This document shows, in pieces, positions 1 through 9,500 of a stretch of 51,558 nt of DNA. A program made the position numbers and the translations under genes. Origin of the DNA: Heterotrichella gracilis. Taxonomy: Eukaryota > Sar > Xanthophyceae > Tribonematales > Xanthonemataceae. Every line of letters starts with the position of its first letter. Position 1 is the first letter of the stretch. Below the pieces are notes generated by a model. It had not been told where the DNA came from. It ran no database searches and saw only the letters and a list, made by a program, of their open reading frames with translations. The DNA lies in assembly GCA_032358255.1 (NCBI GenBank), contig JAULBX010026164.1:1-51558 (forward strand). Direction: 5' to 3'.

Positions 1-1098
1 CCACCTCCCACGGCACCGGGCCACTCGATGGCTGCTGTGCCATTCCACATCTGGTACCGCCAGCCTGTGAGGGGAAATGAAACGTGGTGGCATCAGTTCC
101 AGGCACCTTGCTGTGGTGCACAATCGACAAGGCTATCGCTAGTAGTGCACATGGAGACAAGCTTTGATGATGGTAGTAAGATGGTAAGCAGCACTGGATG
201 GGGCATGCGAGGGAGTTGCAGTGCACATGTGCAATGTACATACCTGTCCTGTCCATGAGCAGTACAGCTTGTTCACATGTGTCAACAGAGAACCTTGCTT
301 ATGCACTGACACTTTGTTTCGCACACTGCACCCTTCCTTACCTGTTGACTGGTAGTTCTTTAGGTTCTTGGTGTTCCAGTCCTTGCTCAGCACGCAGCCC
401 TGCACCTTGGCAGCAGAGCCCCAGTTGACAAAGCCAAGGGTGAGCTCTGCACTCTTCACGGTTGCCCCTGCAGGGATGTACTTGTCCAGCCCCTTGAAGG
501 TGACTAGGTAGCGGAAGCTGGTGCCCGGGAGGGCCTGTTCCTGGACCCCAAAGGTGTCACCAGAGCCTGTGTAGTAGCTGCCACCGTTGAAGTTGTTGTA
601 GGAGGCGATGTACTGGGTGTTGATACCTGCAGCCGAGGGAGGGATGCTAGGGGTTAGAAACAGGCCCAGGCGCAGACATGCATCCATCTGTGAGTGCAAA
701 GTTTGGCAAGGTGCAGATACAGTACTATGCAAGCTAATTTGCTTATGAGTGGAAGTGCAAGGCTTGCGTAGTCGCGGGAGCCAAAGTGCACTCACCTGTC
801 CCCGGACATGTCCTGCAGGCACTAGCTAGGGCATAGTGGCAGCGTCGACAGCACAGCGCTAGCGTGCAAGCATGAGCTCATCCGCGAGGTGCATATGCAG
901 ACCACCTAAAAGACACCAAAGCACGATATTCAAGCTGGTCAGCGCCCTACCTATGTCGGCTGAGCCGTTGTAGGCGGACTGCTGGTTGGTGTTGCTGGTG
1001 AGTGTCACGCCCTGCTGGAAGACGATGGTTGTGTCTGCGCTGCAAGACACGGCGCCGATGAGGCACAACAGCGCCAGGCCAAACCCGATGCTAGCCAT
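1..1098 (-). CDS. Secreted DNRLRE/CBM96-like protein, 3' end cut by window edge
   Basis: Three exons are visible on the minus strand: 951-1098, 342-627 and 1-64; the gene continues past the left edge. Splice phases agree at both junctions. I start at the ATG at 1098 because the first ~22 residues then form a clear signal peptide (hydrophobic FGLALLCLIGAVSCSA, then DTTIVFQ). An in-frame ATG at 1134 would add 12 residues. The mature part has an Asn/Ser-rich beta-type sequence with VTLTSNTNQQ, IASYNNFNGG, RYLVTFKGLD and TVKSAELTLGFVNWG, followed by WRYQMWNGTAAIEW. The 'sensitive to disorder, then AELTL, then a tryptophan-rich end' pattern resembles DNRLRE/CBM96 carbohydrate-binding modules of extracellular proteins. 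The role, probably cell wall or matrix, is inferred. Family assignment is from motif resemblance only. Confidence 0.6.
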
Positions 1099-1134
1099 GT
1101 GCAGTCGACCTGCTGCGACGCGAGCGTGCGCCAT

Positions 1135-2327
1135 GGCGGTTGCCGCTGCGGTCAGAGCCGCGGCGTCACAATTCTAGTCGAGGAGCCCTGCACACACGGC
1201 GAAGTTATATTCTGCATACTATATGAGACAGTGAAGGGATGTCTAGCGCTTGCAGCTCAGAATACTGCCCGAAGATGGGCACACTTCACGTGCAGACGAT
1301 AGCGGTAGCTGCGTCTGCAAGGGAAGGACCCATGCGTGTGATGCATGGACATGCCAGGCGTCAAGTTGACCACAGTGAACGCCGAACACTGGTAAGTAGC
1401 TAGAAACAGTCACGATTGCCCGGTGCAATAGAATGGCTCTCAAACAACGCGCATACCTAGAGGTTGGTGTGATTGGCTCTGCGAGCCCTTTTGGCGGGGA
1501 ACAGCACTCTCACTCCGGGTTGCTGCTATACGAGGAGGGTGAACATTGACACAGGTCCAAAAGGCAGAAGTGCTCTTACAGCAGATGTTGCCTTGGCTTT
1601 GTAGCCTCTGTCTTCAGCTCCGAAGCGCGCTTCTGACGCTTCTGCTCGCATCGAAGGTTGAGGGTCATAACGGTGATCACATGCATCCATGTGCGCGATG
1701 ATGCAGCAACAAAATTGCTCTCCACGAACCGCGGTGCCAACTGGCACAGCCCTGCAAAAGTTTGTGGGGACCCTCTCGTGAGGCCATGCCAGTTGGGGAC
1801 TACCTCAACTTCTTTGACAGAGGCACTAGGCCAGTGGTGATGCTACCATCGCAGCCTGTACCTTGTTCAGGTTGTTGGGCAACCCACATCCACCCTGAAG
1901 TGGTTGCTATTACCATATATTATTAACTCGTTGCGAACTTGTGGTATGCCAGCAGCTAAAGTGGAATTCGAAAGGCATGCAGGAGCCAAGCCCACAGGTA
2001 AGAAGAAAGAAGAAAATAAACTTTCCCTTGGAACGCCCACAGAGGCACGTAACCCCACGAGGCAAGCTAGAGCACAACTCTACCCAGTTAGTGATGACCA
2101 GGCTAGCTGGAAACGCTATGCAGAATAGTCTGGACCTCACACATGCACAACGGTGCAGCATGCTGTCCACACAAACCCGGAAACGCCCAGCTAGTGCAAT
2201 CATCACTGTATATATACACCGTTTTAGGGTCCACAAAAGAACCCAGTGCGCCATCCACTGCTGGCAACCCCGGCATATCCCCAAAAACATTTCGATGAAA
2301 ACTGCACTAACAAAACGCTCAATTTAT
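1135..2327. other. Intergenic, no gene seen
   Basis: Upstream region of the secreted protein gene. It is AT-richer than the flanking exons. Reading frames are short and lack splice-consistent continuation. I see no RNA gene or repeat array. Confidence 0.5.
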
Positions 2328-2546
2328 TCATACCCCTTGCTCCCCCTCTTGTCCATCCGCCAGTACCTGCTGCTGCTGGTCAGCGGGAAGGTGCAGCAGC
2401 TGTGCCAGCAGCTCCCCATCCAGGGCGGTGGCAAATGAAGGAGCTGGTTGGCTGGCGCACCTGGGAGCGAACGGTGGCCTGCGACCAGCACGCGCAAGCC
2501 CTCTGATGACCAAAGCCATCGACACGAATGCACATGCCCATTGCAT
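2328..2546 (-). CDS. Possible small protein or terminal exon, unknown function
   Basis: An open frame of 72 codons from the ATG at 2546 to a TGA at 2328. The second half has coding-like composition (ALDGELLAQLLHLPADQQQQ, then an acidic end), with third positions mostly G or C as in neighbouring exons. The first half is basic and hydrophobic (MALVIRGLARAGRRPP), as in a mitochondrial or plastid targeting peptide. An acceptor-like CAG also precedes the second half, so it may be the last exon of a gene whose earlier exons I cannot find. No family recognised. Confidence 0.22.
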   Translation of the reverse strand: MQWACAFVSMALVIRGLARAGRRPPFAPRCASQPAPSFATALDGELLAQLLHLPADQQQQVLADGQEGEQGV

Positions 2547-3174
2547 ATGTAATGGAACTGGACTGCATGATATCAAATGGTTGAGGACATAGTGGGCAGG
2601 AGCACAATGCCTAGCCAAGATCCCGTTCCTTGACGAAGGGGCCTGTTCAAGGACAGGATGCGCAGTGTATTTTGTTGAATTTTGCGGAACCTTTACAGCA
2701 AGTGAGGTGCATCAGGCAGGTGCAAACTGAGCCCATGACATGCCACCAACGGCTGTTAAAAACAGCTGCACCATATGTACCAGGCATGCAAGTACGTGCC
2801 TGGCCACAAACCGCCCAACACCCCAAACCCTACCGCACCACCCCCACGAGGTTGGACTTCCGCTCAACCAATGGACCACCCAAAATCCAAAACTAAGCTC
2901 CGCACCCGCTCGCCCCTTGGCCAATGGAATTTTAAAGGGTTGCAAGCCTAGCAGGATCCCTGCGGATGTCAGCCAATGCGTGTTAGCCATGTGCAGGGGT
3001 CGACATCCAACCAACAGCCCCATTTGTCTGCAATGAGTGCCTGGAAAAACAAAAAGCGAGTTCCTCGCCCCTCAGTGCATGCTGCATGGTTCACTGCTGC
3101 TGCAGCACTTCCATGCAGGCATATGGACAGAAAATCTGGTGATCACCATAGTATTCCCTGCTTTTTCCATCACC
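2547..3174. other. Intergenic / 3' flank of PUS5-like gene
   Basis: No convincing coding sequence. It contains TTACA (TGTAA on the minus strand) at 2692-2696, which could be a polyadenylation signal for the minus-strand gene upstream, about 480 bases after its stop. Confidence 0.4.
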
Positions 3175-5612
3175 TTAGGTAGCTGCAGGTGGTTTCCAGC
3201 CCTGGAGTTTCTCTGCGCTAGTGAGCAGCTCCATAGGTGGCACTGCATGCAAGCAGAGTCGCTCGCCGCTGTGCGGGTGTTGAATTGTTAACAAAAGGCT
3301 GTGAAGCAGGTAACCACAGTCACCAGGCATGACGCCACGCGAATCCTCCTCCTCAAGCCCAGGGCTCAACCCATGTTGCTGCACAAAAGAAGCCCAGTGA
3401 GTGGATCCAGCATGCACAGCTGATGATCATGCACATCCATCGTGACGTCATATTGTTTCCGGGACAGAAAGGCGCGGCTCACATGCCGCGCCACTAAAAT
3501 CCAATCTGCAGGCAGGAAGCGGGTGCTGCCTGCCAAGTTTATATTATTAATCCATCCATTTCTCACCCATCCGCCACAGGGGTCCATCCAAAATAGACAA
3601 CATGGAATGTTCACATTAGCCTTACCTTGGGGAGCCCTCCTGCAACATACAGTGGATCTCCCACCAACGGGTGTCCCATGGCTGCCATGTGGATGCGAAT
3701 CTGGTGTGGGCGGCCTGTGTCAGATACCCGGGTCACATCAAGGTTGAAGCATGCAATAGAGAGGTTGTTTCGACTGCTGTCTCAGCAACATATTGTTACT
3801 GGCTGCAACCGGCTGCTCATGGTGCTGCATGGTGATGCACAGCGGGTAGCCTACCTGTGACAATTTCTACTTCCATCAGGCTGTGGTTGTGCTCTGCATC
3901 CCGCTCCAGAACCCTCCATTTGCTGAATGACAACTTGCCCAGTTTATTGGCTGCATACAGCCCATGCTGGACGCCAGGGTAGTCAACCTTGCCAATGGGG
4001 TGGTCTTCGAAACCCTGAGAAGGGTTGAGAAACCAGATGAGCGATCACAAAAGCCATGATTCATGGTGCATGGGCAAGCCTAGATCATCATGGCATGCCA
4101 ACAATGCCACCTTTCTACTATACACCATAATGCATGGGCACTTCTAGAGAACCACATGGTACTGCGGTGGCACCGCATGTGCAGGGCTGACCACAAATCT
4201 GTCTATAATGCTGCCAGGGCATGTCAGTACACTATGGGTAACTATGGGTAACTGTGGGTAACTGTGGGTACTCCCGATATTGTCTCACCTCGTCATCCTG
4301 TACTAAACCTTCCACTAGAGCTCGGTATATCTTCTGCATAACTGTTGACTCTTTGTGTTCGCTGCCTATTGCCGACTTCTCAATGAATGCCTCTGACAAT
4401 GTTCGCCTGGAAAGGGCTGAGCACGCACATAGAAGCAAGCCTGCCATATTGACACACAAATTGAAACAAAAGCAAATAAGACAAACAACCTCTTGTTGAG
4501 GCTTAGCTTGCAAATGCAACTGCGGGCACAGACGCATGTTGCCCTAATCCTGTTTATCTTGAAACAATCCACCGCACAAGTCAACTTGTGATTTACAAGC
4601 AAGACTCTTGCAGTCAGACAGGACAGCAAACAATTTCCATGCTTACCAGATGTGCCTCGACCAAGGCGATGAACTGGAGTCGGGCTGCATTCAGGCTTAT
4701 CCACCAAGCCCTGGTAATACCTTTGTAAGAGTGTCAGCACACAACGCTGGTGAAATGCGCCGCCTGGCAGCACCTGCAGCCCAGCTGGCTTGTGTATTGC
4801 CACCTGGCGCAACGGAATGGCGGGTGAGCCAACAGTGTGCCATCAGGAAGACGGGATAGTCGTGAACGCGGGACTGGTTGCAAATGGCATGGCTGCTTGG
4901 CGGTGATTTTTCTATGCAAAGAAGTCCAGTTCCAGAGCAATAAGGGGGATTGGACACCTGTTTTGCCCAACTGCAGCAGGCCACTATCTCATGGGGTTGC
5001 CCACATGCACGTACCAGGTGGTTGTCTTGGTACACTATCACCAGTTCTGAAGGAGCTTCAGGTTCTTTGAAAGGGGGCCGCTGGTAAACCAGCCTGTCCT
5101 TAGCCCTGTAAGCAGTCCCGGAGGGTTTACTACGCAATGGACGGCGCTGGTAGGACAACATAAGACAGGCATGGGTCAACACTCACCTCAGCAAGTGGCT
5201 GGGGTCAGTGACAACTAGGCCATTCACTGTAATCTGTCCTGTTCTTATCTTGGTCTCCCAGCTGAGGTAACAAGGACAGGGTTATTTAGAAACAGGCAGC
5301 GGGCAATCCCTAGCTGCACTTGATCCCGAGGTGCTACAAACAACTCCCACCTCTTTACATCAGCAGCACCACTGTATCTGGATGAGAAAAAATGCAAGAC
5401 AGTCTCGCCTGCAGAACCACTTTGGTTCATAGCGGCAACATTGAAGGTTGCAGTGCTTGCAATGCATGCATATTCACTAGTAAAAAGAGGGGGGCCTGCT
5501 GCATACCAGTAAAGACAACCTTACCGTTCTCAAGCTTTTCTACTTGGTTTTTGAAAGCCACTCCTGTGTTGTACTCGGGCCAGTTCCAGCTCACGCTTTG
5601 TGCAGACGCCAT
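3175..5612 (-). CDS. RluA-family pseudouridine synthase-like protein (plant PUS5 type), catalytic Asp replaced
   Basis: Nine exons: 5525-5612, 5351-5408, 5187-5261, 5015-5105, 4647-4803, 4289-4440, 3855-4014, 3626-3714, 3175-3378. All phases agree and the product is 357 residues. Order: an N-terminal NWPEYNTG segment, an S4-like RNA-binding segment ([18 protein letters not shown], about 60-75), the synthase fold beginning at [12 protein letters not shown] (about 107), motif II at about 148-156, and the [20 protein letters not shown] motif at about 260-280. It follows land-plant RNA pseudouridine synthase 5 along its whole length. In motif II the usual HRLDxxTSG reads HRLGRGTSG, so the nucleophilic Asp is Gly (Gly152, codon 4660-4662). 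My recollection is that plant PUS5 shares this change. The family isomerises uridine in RNA; this member may bind RNA without catalysis. Intron 9-8 and others are short and ordinary. Confidence 0.9.
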
Positions 5613-6500
5613 TGACGACTTATGCATACATTGCGGACGTTGTTGTGCTTGTGTGAACTAGTCGTGGGCCCAAAGTCCCAGCCCAAGAAATAACTTGCAA
5701 GTGAGAGTTTTACAGTCAGAGACTTACTTGCCAGTCGTTAATTGAACAACGATGCCCCGAGTAGTTTGAAGCAAAAATTGAGTAAAATAAATAACACCCT
5801 GTCAGGCAGGCTGCAAAAACCCTTGGCTAGGCAGGGCTGACCACCTTCTGTGCGAGCGTAACCATCACAATAAAAAGCAAAATATTGGAACATATAAAGA
5901 GCTGGAGAACAGTGGCAGAGACCATATGTAAAATGTCCTGAACGGGGATGGTGCACGGTCTAATAATCTCTCACTGTTCAACAAACTTGCGTGGATGACC
6001 CCACTTTCAACCCAGCAGAACTCACTGACATGGCGGATGTATGCAGCTACATACATTTAAGGAATCCAATTGGCACAGAAAAACAGAACAAACATGCCCA
6101 AGGCGGCATATCATCCAAGCATAGGCGCCACGTCTAATCAATCAGGGTATCCAATCCCTTCCCGTATTTAGTGGCTAGGCAATCAGTCTCGGCCAAACGG
6201 CGCGTTTGAAACACGGTGAGGGGTCCAACAAATAATGAAAAATGCAGGACTGTCAGGCAAAATCAGGTTGAAAAACTGATAGTTAGGCAGAATAAGTTAC
6301 TACATCAGGCCCCCCAACCTCCAGAATAGGCGTTCACAGAGCTAGACGACAGAGGTAACATGTTCATGTGCATCGCTACCTATACACAGCTGGCTAGGTA
6401 ATCATGTTCTGCTGGACAACTAAGAAAGGGCGCCATCCAAAGCCACGGCACCTATACAGATACCAGTCGTCGCTATCAAAATGGGATGTACCGACCATAA
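5613..6500. other. Intergenic, promoter side of PUS5-like gene and 3' flank of K+ channel gene
   Basis: About 890 bases, AT-rich, with no convincing coding sequence or RNA gene. It must hold the promoter of the PUS5-like gene and the 3' UTR of the channel gene; I cannot place either element exactly. Confidence 0.5.
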
Positions 6501-9500
6501 TCACTGCATGTCATCCACTTCAATTTCCACTGATACCTCTGCATCATCCATTCGCTGCGCACCGGCTGCAGGCTGAAGGAGTGAGCGGATGAGGCCAGCA
6601 TGCCTGGGGTTGATGGCCCGCTGCAACAGCTTGGGAGGAAGCATGAGTTTCAGCTTCCACTTCAGCACGTCGAGCCCAGCCTTCCCATCCCCACCCCCAT
6701 CTCCATTCACATTCCTGTCGATATCGAGGTCCTCTGCTGCAGCGGCACTGCTCTCAACTTCCTGCTGCACGATGTCCATCATGTGTGCCCACATATGCCC
6801 AGAAATCCCTGGTCGCTGGCTCACAATGACCTGCAATTGGTCCACCCATTATTAGTGGCATGCCATATTATTAGAGGACATCGTGCATGGCACCTCAACA
6901 CCCAGCCACATGTACAAAAGTGAGATGCAGCACAGATGGTCACCACGACATGCAACTTGCAGTCCTACTGGCAATTATGCATTGTTGGCTCAATGGGTGT
7001 GTCACCGTGTGCGGGGTGTTTCATTCTCTGTTTCTTCACCTATAGCCAATGGCATCATATGATCCCCCAGGTATGAGCTAGCCATCAATGGCAATATGTG
7101 ACACTCAATCACTATGGTTTGTGCCACCAACATCAAAGAAACCCGACGTGTAAAACGCATGTCAAAGTTACCTTGAACACCTCCACTGGGACAAACCACA
7201 AAAAGCACCAGCGAGTAGTGCCGGTAATACTGTACGATACTCAACCACAATGGTCTGCGCCACCAACGTCACAGAACCCGGCTTGTTAAATGCATGCCAA
7301 TGACATTGGGACATTTGAGACCCAGTTCCAGGTCAAGCGTACCTTGAACACCTCCACGGGGACGATCCACAGGAAGCACCAGGTGGCTGCGTGCAGCGAG
7401 TAGTGCCGGTACTGCTGCTCCCCGTCGACCACCAGCGATGCGTAGTCGATGAGCCCCGGTGTGTCGATGAACAGCGACTCGTCCTCGTCTGGCCATGAAG
7501 CCATGAGCTTGCCCCTCTAGATGAGACACAGAGCGTTACCGCCAGTCAGAGAGGCTGACATTGGGGCGGGCCAATGCATGGCATGGGATATGGTGATGAT
7601 GTGGTACACTGCGGACTCCTTGGGACTCCTTTACATACAAACAACTCCATTTATTGACACATTTGCTTGAAGGATAGTCTGGTGAGGGTGAAGACCTGGA
7701 CCATGTCACTGGCCTAGATGGAGAATGGGAAGAGTGACCAATTCAATGCACTCAATGACATGTACGCATGCTTGTCCAAAATGCTTGACAGCAGACAATT
7801 CAAAACCCCCCCTTGCAATCCTCTCTGTGCAGGAAGATCACAGCTTTGAACATCTTCACCAAACTGTACACATGCCCCACGTCATACCTGAAGCATGACC
7901 AGTGTTTCTGGTGCATTCCCCTGCTGCCAGATGTTGTCCAATGGGGCCATGACTGTCAGCTGCACATGCCCCACCAGGTTCATGATTTCGTGCTTCAGCA
8001 GCGATCCCTGGAATGGCGATCGATTTCCCAGGGATTGAAGCTGCTGGCGCACCATGCGGATCCGCAGAGGCAAGGGGAGCGAATTGAACACGCGCACCTG
8101 GACAGAGGAAGGAATTACTCAGCGCCTTGGGCTGGAACCCATTTTCCTGTAGGGAATTTAGTTTAGGGTTGGCCTTTGCGAGCATCCTTGCATCTGTACC
8201 CACATTTTTGTAGGCCAGCAATTTCAATCTTAGCATCGTCCTCGTAACATTTCCGTTGCTCCACGTTCAACCACTGCCCTAAACCCCTTCTAAGGGTCTC
8301 ACTGCACCTCGCAGACCCTAAATCCTAGACCTTAAACTCTAAACCCTACACGGGGTGGGCAGGTCACATGCGGGTTTAGGATCAAGGAACCTTGCAAACC
8401 CTAAACCCCAAACCCTAAACATACCTCCGGTGAGCTGGTCACCGACGGGTAAACATCCTTGAAATATTGCCGGATGTGGCGGTGCAGGCTGGGTTTCAGC
8501 TGGAGCATGCTGGAGGTGGCGTCTGCGTCCCTTAGGGTTTGTAGGGACTCTAGCTGCTTGGCCAGGGAGCCTGTCAGGGTTGTGAAGATTTGGGACATGG
8601 CGTTGATGAGGAAGCCAAAGTAGACAGCGCCTGTGGAAAAGGTGTAGTATTACCAACCTGACAATACACAAGATATATGACGCTAACAAATATTCACAGT
8701 TTTTAAATTTCACAGCAGGTTGATAATGATATTGAATTAAGCTGAGACAGATACGGGGGGTTGCTTGACAATGTCCTCAGCCACAGGCAAGCAGCAAACA
8801 GTATTGGTGTCACGGTATAGCTGATCCACTAGAAAAGAGAGCACGGCAGCTTTTCCATGGAAATGATTGCGACGTTGCAATGCAGCGTCAGACAGCCGCC
8901 ACCTGCCAGGTTTGGCAAAGGACAACCCACCAGCAAACTGCAGGATGACCGCCGCGCCTCGCTCCAGGTTGGTGGTTGGGATGACATCACCATAGCCCAC
9001 CGTGGTGAAGGTGGTGGTCACAAAGTACAGCGACACAAGGTACTGCCCAGGCAGACTGTAGTACGTCAAGTCCTGCAGGGCAGACCAGACGGGTCAGTGC
9101 GCATATGCCACAAAATGACAAATATCAGATATAAATGCATGTAATATAAAACTGTTTATGCTGAAAGTTAATATATTTGCCATTGACGTCGCTTGGGCAA
9201 CTATACCTGTCCGTTTCATACAAAAAGGACCGGCAAAGCCAATAAATTCCAATTCAGGAGACAGATGTGTGCCAACCAGGTGGTGCGCTGTCGCCCACAA
9301 CTTCAAAATGGCTCTGGAATGCACTTGTCAACACCATTTGGGATTTGTGGCTTTGCACCATTGGCGATAGTAGATATGGGCCATTGAGGTGCAGTGCTAC
9401 ATGCACACACGCCGAGGGCCTATAAAAACCTTCAATACCTTGCCTGCAATGTCCGCCAGCCACGAGGTTTCCAGCCCATGCATTGCTGCAACGAAGTACC

